A DNA stretch of 61,044 nt. It comes from Natrinema gari JCM 14663 (GTDB taxonomy: Archaea; Halobacteriota; Halobacteria; Halobacteriales; Natrialbaceae). Within the stretch, counting starts at the first letter, position 1. Each line of letters begins with the position of its first letter. The position numbers and the translations under genes are program-made. Location: positions 1-61,044 of the forward strand of contig NZ_AOIJ01000039.1 in NCBI RefSeq assembly GCF_000337175.1. Reading direction: 5' to 3'. Shown here piece by piece: positions 43,858-52,427 of this stretch. Below the pieces are notes generated by a model, which worked only from the letters and a program-made list of their open reading frames with translations, was not told the DNA's origin and made no database searches.

Positions 43858-44541
43858 TCAGATCGGCAGCATCTCCCACGCCGTTTCCGCGTATAGGCGA
43901 GGCGCTCGCCTGCGGGACCGGGAGAGTGCCTCCTCGAGAACGCGCGCGGCGTCGTCCATGACGCCGGCACCGTGGCCGACGAGCACGCGTTCGGGTGCGA
44001 CGCCGCGGAGGGCCCTCCGAGGGGGGGTCAGTCGCAACATCGGGTGGACGCCGAGTTGCTCGTCGCCGGTCAGGAAGTAGTCGACCGCCCCGACCGATTC
44101 GGGAACGACGAACGTCCCGTCGGCGGGGTTATAGAGGGCGACCTCCTGCCAGAAGCGGCTGTCGAGTACCGGTATCGCACGGATACCGGTATCGGAGAGT
44201 TCGTCGTCGAACCGGGCGACGGCGGCGTCGATGTCGTCGGTAACGCCCTCGAAGAACGACGGGAGATAGACGGGCACGTTGTGGCGGTTCGCGATCGCGG
44301 CGGCGTCGCGTTTGTGCCGGTCGAGTCCGACCACGACGCCGGCCACGTCGCCGAACTCGGCGACGAGTTCGTCGATCCCCTCGGCGTCGACGGGGTCGAT
44401 GATCCAGACCTCGCCGTCCACCGCGATCGCGTGGCTGGCGCGTTGCATCCGTTCGTCGGGATGGGCGATCCAGCCGACGCCGCCGTCGAAGCGATCGATC
44501 TCGCGAAAGTCGGTCGCACGCTCGTCGGCACGAAAACTCAT
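43858..44541 (-). CDS. Metallo-beta-lactamase-like protein lacking the metal motif
   Basis: 227 residues. GGVGWIAHPDERMQRASHAI, EVWIIDPVDAEGIDELVAEF and GVVVGLDRHKRDAAAIANRH follow the order of strands in the MBL fold, but the HxHxDH metal motif reads LDRHKRD, so it probably does not bind two metals. PERVLVGHGAGVM corresponds to the second metal region. A hydrolase with altered chemistry or a binding protein is possible. Starts are clear; no membrane segment. Confidence 0.62.
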   Translation of the reverse strand: MSFRADERATDFREIDRFDGGVGWIAHPDERMQRASHAIAVDGEVWIIDPVDAEGIDELVAEFGDVAGVVVGLDRHKRDAAAIANRHNVPVYLPSFFEGVTDDIDAAVARFDDELSDTGIRAIPVLDSRFWQEVALYNPADGTFVVPESVGAVDYFLTGDEQLGVHPMLRLTPPRRALRGVAPERVLVGHGAGVMDDAARVLEEALSRSRRRAPRLYAETAWEMLPI

Positions 44542-44696
44542 GTTGACGGGTATGGTCGCTCAGTCCATAAACGTGGGTAAACGGTACGTCACGCAGTCAC
44601 CGTTGTCGGCTCGAGACTATCACTTCGATGACTACTCGCGGTCGGTGGAATCGTGTGGGCAACGCTTCTATGCACGCGCCCCGCGTACGACCGTCC

Positions 44697-45383
44697 ATGC
44701 TAACCCGGCTGGCTTGGCTGGCGCTCGAGGCGACGGACCTCGAGCCGGTACGGAAGTTCTACGCGGAGCGGCTTGGACTGACCGTCCGCGCGCAGCGAGC
44801 GGACGAACTCGTCTTCGCGGCGGGCGAGGCCGACCTCGTGTGTCGTCGCCCCGATGCGTTCCCGCGGGGCGGATTGCACACCCACTACGCGTTCTCGATT
44901 CCCGCCGGCGAGTACGACGACTGGTGGGCCCGGCTGGCCACGACGTACGATCTCGAGGAGGCCCAATTCGGCTCCGCACGGTCGCTGTACCTGTACGATC
45001 CCGAGGAGAACTGCGTCGAACTCGGCCAGCGGGACGTGGCCGGCCCGGGCATCGACGGGATCTTCGAAGTCGTCCTCGAGGTCGAAAGCCTCGAGCGTGC
45101 GCGGGAGTTCTACGAGGACCTGGGCTTCGAGACGGTCGATACGGGCGACGACCGCAAGCGCGTGCGATTGCACGGGCCGATGGCACTGGAACTCTGGGAA
45201 CCTCACCTCGGTATCGCCGACGCCCGCGGCGGCGTCCACGTCGATCTCGGATTCGAGACGGCCGCTCCCGAAGCGGCGCTCGACGCAGTGGCCGATCGCG
45301 TTCGCTCGGTCGAGCGGGCGAGCGACGACGCGGTCGTCGTACGCGATCCCGACGGTCATTTCCTGACGTTCACGTCGGCGTGA
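44697..45383 (+). CDS. VOC-family (glyoxalase/dioxygenase-like) protein
   Basis: 228 residues from ATG 44697. Two repeats of the vicinal-oxygen-chelate module: WLALEATDLEPVRKFYAERLGL...LYLYDPEENCVELGQ, then FEVVLEVESLERAREFYEDLGF...VVVRDPDGHFLTFTS. The Glu/His ligands differ from canonical glyoxalase I, so the substrate is open. Divergent from the MBL-like gene. Soluble. Confidence 0.82.
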   Translation: MLTRLAWLALEATDLEPVRKFYAERLGLTVRAQRADELVFAAGEADLVCRRPDAFPRGGLHTHYAFSIPAGEYDDWWARLATTYDLEEAQFGSARSLYLYDPEENCVELGQRDVAGPGIDGIFEVVLEVESLERAREFYEDLGFETVDTGDDRKRVRLHGPMALELWEPHLGIADARGGVHVDLGFETAAPEAALDAVADRVRSVERASDDAVVVRDPDGHFLTFTSA

Positions 45384-45474
45384 GTGGCCGGAACGGCGCG
45401 ACCTGGGCTCGCGTGACTTCACGCTCTGACACTCCGAAGTTAGGACTTTACAGTCTCACCCCCTCGTGGCGACC

Positions 45475-45798
45475 ATGTCGGTGTCCGCTCGCAGCGTGGC
45501 TGTCGTCTCCGGCAGTCTCGTCGCCGTGCTCACTGCACCCACCGGGATTGGAGCCGTCCTTGGTGGCTGGCTCGCTGCCAGCCGGACGGATGGCCCGAAC
45601 GCGGGAGTGGTCACGGGCGGGACGGTCGGCACGCTCGCCGCGATCCCGTGGATGACCCTAGTGTACCTGGCAAGTGCCGGAGTAGTCGGCCGAATCGGCT
45701 ATCGCGGCGAGTGGGTACGGATCGGCCTCACTCCGGCCGCGCCCGAAACACTCGGTCCGACCCAGGAAGTCACGCTTACCGTTCTCGTCGGGGCCTGA
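45475..45798 (+). CDS. Small multi-pass membrane protein, apparently truncated
   Basis: 107 residues from ATG 45475 with three hydrophobic segments (SVAVVSGSLVAVLTAPTGIG, GVVTGGTVGTLAAIPWM, VTLTVLVGA). The TGA at 45796-45798 is followed in the same frame by IVTAAVAGGFVAGRSGHD and a TAG at 45853-45855, which completes a fourth membrane segment. Resembles the DUF5518-type haloarchaeal membrane proteins. The TGA may be a nonsense mutation or a sequencing error for TGG. Confidence 0.6.
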   Translation: MSVSARSVAVVSGSLVAVLTAPTGIGAVLGGWLAASRTDGPNAGVVTGGTVGTLAAIPWMTLVYLASAGVVGRIGYRGEWVRIGLTPAAPETLGPTQEVTLTVLVGA

Positions 45799-45851
45799 AT
45801 CGTTACCGCCGCCGTTGCGGGCGGGTTCGTCGCCGGTCGGTCGGGCCACGA

Positions 45852-46142
45852 TTAGAGCCGCTCCGTACTCACGTCGACGCCCGGCGGCGTGACGATCAGA
45901 AAGCCACGGAAGTGGACGAGTTCGCCGCCCGACTCCTTGATATCCCGTGCGAACCCGGCGGCCAACTCGTTGACATCGCCGTCGACGTTCAGAATGAGGA
46001 CGTTGCCGTTTGAAATCGTCTCGAGCCACTCGTCGGGCGGCGTTTCCCCGTCGAGGACGCCGAGGACGAGGCTGCCCTCGAGATCGAGTTCGTCGTCGAT
46101 GTGTTCCTCGACGGCCCGAAGATCGAGGTCGAAATCGCTCAT
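45852..46142 (-). CDS. Conserved haloarchaeal hypothetical protein, 96 aa (DUF5779-like)
   Basis: From ATG 46142. Reads FDLDLRAVEEHIDDELDLEG, VLGVLDGETPPDEWLETI and RDIKESGGELVHFRGFLIVT to VDVSTERL. This pattern is widely conserved in Halobacteria; I associate it with DUF5779. Soluble and acidic. Function unknown. It is convergent with, and just touches, the downstream extension of the preceding membrane protein. Confidence 0.72.
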   Translation of the reverse strand: MSDFDLDLRAVEEHIDDELDLEGSLVLGVLDGETPPDEWLETISNGNVLILNVDGDVNELAAGFARDIKESGGELVHFRGFLIVTPPGVDVSTERL

Positions 46143-46392
46143 ACGGGGTGGGTCGAACCGGGGCGAGAAAAACGTTCGCCTCCAACCTTTTACGCTGCGC
46201 TCCCTCGCATTCGCTCGGTCGCTCGGTAAACGGCTGATCAAAAGCGCTCCTCTCCGTTTCGGCTCGCTACGCGAGCCTGGCTCACGGCTTCGCCGTTCGC
46301 CTGAGTGCGGCGCTACGCGCCGCGCTCTCCACATCGGTCGTCGGCCCGCTCGTTCACTCCATTCACTCGCGGCTGCTATCGAAGACAACCGA
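46143..46392. other. Palindrome-rich intergenic segment
   Basis: 250 bp between two minus-strand genes. It is full of short inverted motifs (GCTGCGCTC, GGCTCGCTACGCGAGCC, GGCGCTACGCGCC), a texture common between haloarchaeal genes. The perfect GGCTCGC-TAC-GCGAGCC hairpin at 46261-46277 could end transcription of the ferritin-like gene. No gene is seen. Confidence 0.45.
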
Positions 46393-46848
46393 TCAATCCA
46401 TCGGGAACTCCTTTTGGAACCCGCGGAACTCGGTGCGGTGGGCCTCCTCGTCGGCGAGGATCGTCACCGCAACGTCCTCCGTGACGGGGTCGTTGGCCTC
46501 GGTTGCGGCCTCGATCAGCGACCGGTAGGTCTCGATGGCGTCCTCCTCGGCCTCGAGGACGCCCTCGATGACCGACTGCACGTCGGTCGTATCCGCGGGC
46601 GGCTGGAGGTCGTGTTGGTTGGCCGCGAACGATTCCGAGCCGGGTGGCGACTCGTCGAGTTGTTTCAGCCGTTCGCCGAGCAGCCGTGCGTGGTCGAGTT
46701 CCTCCTGAATGTCCTCCTCTAAGCTCGTCTTGACCTCCTCGGCGTGGATGCCGTCGAGGACGATCGCGTTGGTCTGGTAGTTCATCGCGGTCTCGAATTC
46801 GTCGATGTACGCCCCCGTCAGCAGGTCGGTGATCTCGTCGGTCGTCAT
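46393..46848 (-). CDS. Ferritin-like domain protein
   Basis: 151 residues, all-helical. DEFETAMNYQTNAIVLDG, EELDHARLLGERL, EAEEDAIETYRSLIEAA and ILADEEAHRTEFRGFQKEF supply the four helices with the E...ExxH / E...ExxH di-iron ligands. Related haloarchaeal proteins store iron or protect DNA from oxidative damage. The start ATG 46848 is clear. Intact. Confidence 0.85.
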   Translation of the reverse strand: MTTDEITDLLTGAYIDEFETAMNYQTNAIVLDGIHAEEVKTSLEEDIQEELDHARLLGERLKQLDESPPGSESFAANQHDLQPPADTTDVQSVIEGVLEAEEDAIETYRSLIEAATEANDPVTEDVAVTILADEEAHRTEFRGFQKEFPMD

Positions 46849-47339
46849 AGACGCCGTCCTACCACGAGCAGCTACAAAACACTCACACGTGGTCCGGCTC
46901 GTCCGCTCCGCCGACGGCAGGCGTTCACCGGTTCTATCGTGACTCGAGGGGATGGAAGCACCGACGTTCGTTCCGGCGCAGGTCGGATCGATACCTGTGG
47001 TTGGACGAATGCCAAGTTATGTATTCATAACTCACTGAGATATGTATTCCAGAGGCTGATGGGGGAGGGGGGATGACCGAACGTCTATCGACGACCGCGC
47101 GCCAGCGCTCGCGGGTGCCGGCCGCGGCGGAACGGAGTATAATTCGCGGGGAATATTCGAGAATCGAGCCGAACGGCGAACTCCATCTAAACAGTACTAG
47201 GAGATACGATCAGATAATAGGTCGGTGCCGTCGTGCGGTTTTGTGATTGCCATGGTCGATGATGTTTAATTTGGCCGCCGAACATCGTTGGTTGCAGCGG
47301 TAGTTTTATATACATGGTCGCACCTCGGGTTGAGACACA
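46849..47339. promoter_or_regulatory. Long region upstream of leuA
   Basis: 491 bp without a convincing gene. It contains the inverted repeat AGTTATG-TATT-CATAACT (47015-47032), a second AT-rich stretch near 47270 (TGATGTTTAATTTGG), and the TATA box TTTTATATA (47304-47312), centred 32 bp before ATG 47340. The repeat lies about 280 bp ahead of the TATA and could serve another promoter, including that of the ferritin-like gene. Confidence 0.5.
47304..47312 (+). promoter_or_regulatory. leuA TATA box
   Basis: TTTTATATA. Its spacing to ATG 47340 (about 32 bp from centre) fits a leaderless transcript, and it overlaps the vicinity of the in-frame ATG 47314, which argues against that ATG as the start. 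Confidence 0.7.
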
Positions 47340-48570
47340 ATGTCTTCACAAGACAGCCCATCCTCTGATACCAATCAGGGGGGTCGAGTTCTTCCAGGGC
47401 ACGTTAGATTCAACTGACGAAATAGAGTCAGCACGTGTCTTCGATACGACCCTCCGGGACGGCGAACAGTCGCCCGGCACTTCGTTCTCATACGACGATA
47501 AACGGCAGATCGCGTCCGTTCTGGACGAGATGGGAACCCACGTCATCGAGGCCGGGTTCCCCGTCAACTCCGACGCGGAGTTCGAAGCCGTTCGTGATAT
47601 CGCTTCGGCAACGAGTTCGACGACCTGTGGGCTCGCCCGCGTCGTCGACGGTGACATCGAAGCGGCCCTCGATTCCGGCGTCGAGATGGTGCACACGTTC
47701 GTCAGCACCAGCGACGTCCAGATCGAGGATTCGATGCACGCCACCCGGGAGGAAGTCGTACAGCGCGCAGTCGAGTCGGTCGAACGCATCACCGAGGCAG
47801 GCGTAACCTGTATGTTCTCGCCGATGGATGCGACTCGAACCGACGAGGAGTACCTGCTCGAGGTGATCGAAGCGGTCACCGAGGCGGGTACCGACTGGAT
47901 CAACGTTCCCGACACCTGCGGCGTCGCCACGCCGGGTCGGTTCCGGGCCATGATCGAAAAGATCTGTGCCCACACCGACGCGCGGGTCGACGTTCACGCC
48001 CACGACGACTTCGGGCTGGCCACCGCGAACGCCCTGGCCGGCATCGAAGCGGGCGCGGCGCAGGCGCAGGTCTCGGTCAACTCGATCGGCGAGCGGGCCG
48101 GCAACGCCGCCTACGAGGAGTACGTGATGGCCGTCGAGTCGCTCTACCAGTGTGACACCGGGATCGACACGACGCGCATCGCCGAACTCTCGGAGATCGT
48201 CGCGGAGAAAAGCGGCATGGACACGCCCGGCAACAAGCCGGTCGTCGGCGATAACGCCTTCTCCCACGAGAGCGGTATCCACGCCGCCGGCGTCATCGAA
48301 AACTCCGATACGTTCGAACCCGGCGTCATGACTCCCGAGATGGTCGGTGCCAAGCGCCGACTGGTCATGGGGAAACACACGGGTACCCACTCGGTCCGCG
48401 AGCGACTCGTCGAGCGCGGCTTCGAGCCTACCGACGAACAGGTCCGAGCGGTCACTCGTCGCGTCAAGGACTACGGGGCCGAGAAGCGCCGCGTCACCGT
48501 CGACGACCTCGAGCGCTTCGCCGAGGAGGCTGACATCGACCGTCAGTCCCAGGAGGAGGTGCGCGTCTGA
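47340..48570 (+). CDS. leuA: 2-isopropylmalate synthase-type enzyme, with an apparent frameshift near the start
   Basis: The long frame carries VEFFQGTLDSTDEIESARVF, TTLRDGEQSPGTSF, AGFPVNSDAEFE, HAHDDFGLATANALAG and GNKPVVGDNAFSHESGIHA, all of the LeuA/CimA/NifV family. An in-frame ATG at 47314 lies inside or next to the TATA box and is unlikely. ATG 47340, 32 bp after the TATA, starts MSSQDSPSSDTNQG and would join the main frame if the G6 run at 47378-47383 had five Gs. Condenses an acyl-CoA with a 2-oxoacid; with leuB, leuC and leuD nearby 2-isopropylmalate synthase is likeliest, citramalate synthase the alternative. Confidence 0.85.
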
Positions 48571-48650
48571 GCGATGTCCGCCCCGTTTGCCACCGTTCGC
48601 GAGCCCTGGCTATCGCGTTCGAGCGATCGGAGCCGGATGACTCGTAAGGG

Positions 48651-48658
48651 TTATATCC
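48651..48658 (+). promoter_or_regulatory. TATA box of the ilvBNC-leuCD operon
   Basis: TTATATCC, centred about 29 bp before the ATG of the leader ORF at 48683, so transcription probably begins at or just before that ATG. The mRNA would have a leader of about 215 nt before ilvB. Confidence 0.6.
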
Positions 48659-48682
48659 CTCGAGGAAGCTATGTAGACAGTA

Positions 48683-48769
48683 ATGACGGTCCGCGCTTCC
48701 CTGTCGACATCCGCACAGGCGGTCGACAGCAGCGCGCTCGCCTCGATTCGTATTGTAGGGGCACTATAG
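48683..48769 (+). CDS. Candidate leader peptide of the ilv operon, 28 codons
   Basis: ATG 48683 sits where a leaderless start is expected after the TATA at 48651. The 28-residue frame ends ASIRIVGAL, with Ile, Ile, Val and Leu in its last eight residues, followed by TAG. The stop lies in the loop of a 6-bp hairpin (48757-48774). This matches the layout of branched-chain amino-acid leader peptides in bacteria; such control is not established in archaea. The ilvB start is 128 bp further on. Confidence 0.5.
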   Translation: MTVRASLSTSAQAVDSSALASIRIVGAL

Positions 48770-48774
48770 CCCCT
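48757..48774 (+). promoter_or_regulatory. Hairpin over the leader-ORF stop codon
   Basis: AGGGGC-ACTATA-GCCCCT, 6-bp stem and 6-nt loop; the leader TAG begins in the loop. A ribosome stalled on the Ile/Val/Leu codons just upstream would cover or free this stem. No U-run follows, so it is not a classical intrinsic terminator. Confidence 0.5.
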
Positions 48775-48870
48775 CATCTAGTCCTTCATCACTTCAGTCC
48801 CGAATTCGCCGCATCGTTCTCCGAGCGATCAGCAATCCCCCAGATGACACACTACCGTACACCACCCGAT

Positions 48871-48890
48871 CGCCGGCCCACGGCGGGAGG
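48871..48890 (+). promoter_or_regulatory. ilvB ribosome binding site next to a small hairpin
   Basis: GGAGG at 48886-48890 is spaced 6 nt from the ilvB ATG (48897), a good Shine-Dalgarno. It is directly preceded by CGCCG-GCCCA-CGGCG (48871-48885), a 5-bp hairpin that could hold the site near a stem. ilvB is thus translated from a leadered mRNA. Confidence 0.5.
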
Positions 48891-48896
48891 CAACCG

Positions 48897-50702
48897 ATGA
48901 GCGAACGCGCAGCAAAGATTCCGCCAGCGGAAGAGGAACAGGACGGCGACCCGATCACCGACAGCGCCGCGCCCGACGCGGTCGCCGAGACCGCCGACTC
49001 CGAGACGACCGACCCCGTGACCACGGGTGCCGAGGCCGTCGTCCGCGCATTGGAGAACGCGGGCGTCGAGTACGCCTTCGGCGTGCAAGGCGGGGCGATC
49101 ATGCCCGTCTACGACGCCCTCTACGATTCGGACATTCGGCACGTCACGATGGCCCACGAGCAGGGCGCGGCCCACGCGGCCGACGCCTACGGCATCGTCT
49201 CGGGCGAGCCGGGCGTCTGTCTCGCGACCTCTGGACCCGGCGCGACCAACCTCGTGACCGGCATCGCCGACGCCGACATGGACTCGGACCCGCTGCTCGC
49301 GCTGACGGGCCAGGTCCCGACGGAGTTCGTCGGCAACGACGCCTTCCAGGAAACCGACACGACCGGCGTCACGACCCCGGTCACGAAGGACAACACCTTC
49401 GCGAGCGATTCGGACCGCGTCGGCAGCGACGTCAGCGAGGCCTTCGCCCTCGCTCGCGAGGGCCGTCCGGGACCGACTCTGGTCGACCTGCCGAAAGACG
49501 TCACGAACGGCGAGACCGACCGCGAGCCCGACGCCCCGACCGTTCCGGACACTTATCAGGTCCAAGAACGGGCGGAGTCGGACCTCGTCGCCGCGGCGGC
49601 CGAGCGGATCGAGAACGCGTCCCGTCCGGTCATGCTGCTCGGCGGCGGCGTCATCAAGGGCGACGCCACCGACGCCTGCCGCGAGTTCGCCATCGAACAC
49701 GAGATCCCGGTCATCACCACGATGCCCGGCATCGGCGCGTTCCCGGAGGATCACGAACTCTCCCTCGAGATGGCGGGCATGCACGGCACCGGCTACGCCA
49801 ACATGGCGGTCACCCACTGTGATACGCTGCTCGGGATCGGAACCCGGTTCGACGACCGCCTGACTGGCGGCATCGAGACCTTCGCGCCCGACGCGGAGGT
49901 CATCCACGTCGACATCGATCCCGCCGAAATCTCGAAGAACATCTACGCTGACTATCCGCTGGTCGGCGACGCCGAAACGGTCGTCGAGCAGTTAGCCGCA
50001 GCCGTCGACGAGTCGCCCGAAGCCACGAAGTGGCGCGCCCAGTGCCAGCAGTGGAAATCCGACTACTCGATGGCCTACGACGCGCCGGAGGACAAGCCGG
50101 TCCAACCGGAGTTCGTCGTCGAGGCCTTGGACGAGGCCACGGGCGACCGCGCGATCGTCACCACCGGTGTCGGCCAACACCAGATGTGGGCCTGCCAGTA
50201 CTGGACCTACACCGAGCCACGAACCTGGGTCTCGAGTCACGGGCTGGGCGCGATGGGGTACGGACTGCCCTCGGCGATCGGCGCGCGGCTCGCGGCCGAC
50301 GACGATCAGGAGGTCGTCTGCATCGACGGCGACGGCTCGTTCCTGATGACGCTGCAGGGGCTGTCCGTCGCCGTCCGCGAGGAACTCGACATCACCGTCG
50401 CCGTGCTCAACAACGAGTACATCGGCATGGTTCGACAGTGGCAGGACGCCTTCTTCGACGGCCGCCACTCCGCGTCGGACTACGGCTGGATGCCCGAATT
50501 CGATAAACTCGCAGAGGCGTTCGGCGCTGAAGGGTTCCGGATCGACGACTACGATGACGTCGCCGACACGATCGATGCCGCGATCGCCTACGACGGCCCC
50601 TCGGTGATCGACGTCCACATCGATCCCGACGCGAACGTCTACCCGATGGTTCCGAGCGGCGGCGACAACGGCCAGTTCGCGCTGGCGGAGGAGCAGCTAT
50701 GA
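48897..50702 (+). CDS. ilvB: Acetolactate synthase large subunit
   Basis: 601 residues. The ThDP glutamate region is MAHEQGAAHAADAYG; SGPGATNLVTGIADADMDS, the FAD region and the C-terminal ThDP-Mg site VCIDGDGSFLMTLQGLSVAV...VAVLNNEYIGMVRQWQ are present. It makes 2-acetolactate or 2-aceto-2-hydroxybutyrate, the first common step in Val, Leu and Ile synthesis. The first 40 residues are an acidic haloarchaeal extension. The stop overlaps the ilvN ATG (ATGA at 50699). Confidence 0.97.
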   Translation: MSERAAKIPPAEEEQDGDPITDSAAPDAVAETADSETTDPVTTGAEAVVRALENAGVEYAFGVQGGAIMPVYDALYDSDIRHVTMAHEQGAAHAADAYGIVSGEPGVCLATSGPGATNLVTGIADADMDSDPLLALTGQVPTEFVGNDAFQETDTTGVTTPVTKDNTFASDSDRVGSDVSEAFALAREGRPGPTLVDLPKDVTNGETDREPDAPTVPDTYQVQERAESDLVAAAAERIENASRPVMLLGGGVIKGDATDACREFAIEHEIPVITTMPGIGAFPEDHELSLEMAGMHGTGYANMAVTHCDTLLGIGTRFDDRLTGGIETFAPDAEVIHVDIDPAEISKNIYADYPLVGDAETVVEQLAAAVDESPEATKWRAQCQQWKSDYSMAYDAPEDKPVQPEFVVEALDEATGDRAIVTTGVGQHQMWACQYWTYTEPRTWVSSHGLGAMGYGLPSAIGARLAADDDQEVVCIDGDGSFLMTLQGLSVAVREELDITVAVLNNEYIGMVRQWQDAFFDGRHSASDYGWMPEFDKLAEAFGAEGFRIDDYDDVADTIDAAIAYDGPSVIDVHIDPDANVYPMVPSGGDNGQFALAEEQL

Positions 50703-51361
50703 AGCGCGGACTCGAGGGACCACCGCCGGAGGAACGGCCAACCCCCGCGGGACGGCGCAACAAGCAGGGCATTCGCATCGATCCCGAGGTCGAAGCGACC
50801 CACGAGCCCCGACGCACCGTCATCTCCGCGCTGGTCGAACACGAGCCCGGCGTGCTCTCGGACGTCTCGGGACTGTTCTCGAGGCGGCAGTTCAACATCG
50901 AGAGCCTGACCGTCGGCCCGACCGAAGACGAGGATCGCGCGCGAATCACGATCGTCGTCGAGGAGCCCGACCCGGGGATCGATCAGGTCGAGAAACAACT
51001 GCGCAAGCTCGTGCCGGTCATCGCCGTGCGCGAACTCGAGCCCGACGCGATGCGGCGCGAACTGGCGCTCGTGAAAGTCGCCGCCGCGGACCCCGCAGCG
51101 GTCAGCGCCGTCGCGGACATGTACGACGCGACGGCCGTTGACTCGAGTCCCGAGACTGCCACCTTCGAGATCACGGGCTCGCGACAGAAGATCGAAGCCG
51201 CGGTCGAGACGTTCAGCCGGTTCGGGATTCGAGAGATTTCCCGGACGGGGACGACGGCGCTGGCACGCGGCACGGACCGGACCGCGGCCCCCGGAGCGAC
51301 AGCACAGTCCGCCGACGAGGCGAACCACAACGAGACATCCCAGACAGCAGACGATGACTGA
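50699..51361 (+). CDS. ilvN: Acetolactate synthase small (regulatory) subunit
   Basis: 220 residues. After a 35-residue basic N-terminus the ACT domain reads [20 protein letters not shown] with [20 protein letters not shown]; the second domain follows at [20 protein letters not shown]. It binds valine and adjusts IlvB activity. The C-terminal tail is Ala/Thr-rich and its last codons overlap the ilvC start by 8 nt (51354-51361). Confidence 0.95.
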   Translation: MKRGLEGPPPEERPTPAGRRNKQGIRIDPEVEATHEPRRTVISALVEHEPGVLSDVSGLFSRRQFNIESLTVGPTEDEDRARITIVVEEPDPGIDQVEKQLRKLVPVIAVRELEPDAMRRELALVKVAAADPAAVSAVADMYDATAVDSSPETATFEITGSRQKIEAAVETFSRFGIREISRTGTTALARGTDRTAAPGATAQSADEANHNETSQTADDD

Positions 51362-52409
51362 CGAATTCACCACCGACATTTACTACGACGACGACGCGGA
51401 CGTATCGACCCTCGACGACGACACCGTGGCCGTGCTCGGCTACGGCAGCCAGGGCCACGCCCACGCGCTGAACCTCCACGAGAGCGGGGTCGACGTGGTC
51501 GTCGGGCTGCGCGAGGGATCGGCCTCGCGATCGGCCGCCGAAGCGGACGGGCTGACGGTCACGACGCCGGCCGACGCGGTCTCCCAGGCGTCCTACGTCT
51601 CCGTACTGGTGCCCGACACCGTGCAGGCGGACGTGTACGCGAACGCCATCGCGCCGAACCTCGAGGCGGGTGACACGCTCCAGTTCGCCCACGGGCTGAA
51701 CATCCACTACGCCCAGATCGAGCCGCCGGAGGACGTCGACGTGACGATGGTCGCCCCCAAGAGCCCGGGTCACCTCGTCCGGCGCAACTACGAGAATGAC
51801 GAGGGGACACCCGGCCTGCTGGCGGTCTATCAGGACACGACTGGCGACGCCGACGAGCGCGCACTGGCGTACGCGAAAGCCATCGGCTGTACGCGAGCGG
51901 GCGTCATCGAGACGACGTTCCGGGAGGAAGTCGAATCCGACCTCTTCGGCGAGCAGGCCGTCCTCTGTGGCGGCGTCACCTCGCTGGTCAAACACGGCTA
52001 CGAGACGCTGGTCGACGCCGGCTACTCGCCGGAGATCGCCTACTTCGAGTGTCTCAACGAACTCAAACTGATCGTCGATCTGATGTACGAGGGCGGCCAC
52101 GCCGAGATGTGGGATTCCGTCTCCGACACCGCCGAATACGGTGGACTGACCCGCGGCGACCGCATCGTCGACGAGACCGTTCGTGAGAACATGGAGGAGA
52201 CCTTAGCGGAGATCCAGAACGGCGAGTTCACGCGCGAGTGGATCCTCGAGAACCAGGCCGGCCGCCCGAGCTACAACCAGCTTCGGGAGGCGGAAAAGAA
52301 CCACGAGATCGAGGCGGTGGGCGAGCGACTGCGCGATCTGTTCGCGTGGGCCGAGGAAGAATCGGACGAAACCGACGACGAGTCCGTCCCGGTGCGGGCG
52401 GACGACTAA
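51354..52409 (+). CDS. ilvC: Ketol-acid reductoisomerase
   Basis: 351 residues, class I length. NADP-binding [20 protein letters not shown], followed by [10 protein letters not shown] for cofactor phosphate; the C-terminal knotted domain holds [20 protein letters not shown] and [20 protein letters not shown] for the two Mg ions and substrate. It converts acetolactate to dihydroxyisovalerate. The start overlaps ilvN by 8 nt. Confidence 0.97.
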   Translation: MTDEFTTDIYYDDDADVSTLDDDTVAVLGYGSQGHAHALNLHESGVDVVVGLREGSASRSAAEADGLTVTTPADAVSQASYVSVLVPDTVQADVYANAIAPNLEAGDTLQFAHGLNIHYAQIEPPEDVDVTMVAPKSPGHLVRRNYENDEGTPGLLAVYQDTTGDADERALAYAKAIGCTRAGVIETTFREEVESDLFGEQAVLCGGVTSLVKHGYETLVDAGYSPEIAYFECLNELKLIVDLMYEGGHAEMWDSVSDTAEYGGLTRGDRIVDETVRENMEETLAEIQNGEFTREWILENQAGRPSYNQLREAEKNHEIEAVGERLRDLFAWAEEESDETDDESVPVRADD

Positions 52410-52427
52410 CAACGACCCCGAACAACC

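Noticed and set aside
46180-46392. CRISPR-like or repeat array in the palindrome-rich segment
   Set aside because: Motifs are short, irregular and without constant spacing or spacers; this texture is common between haloarchaeal genes.
47314-47339. ATG 47314 as the leuA start
   Set aside because: It lies 2 bp beyond the TATA box, so the transcript would most likely begin downstream of it; the ATG at 47340 with a one-base shift fits better.
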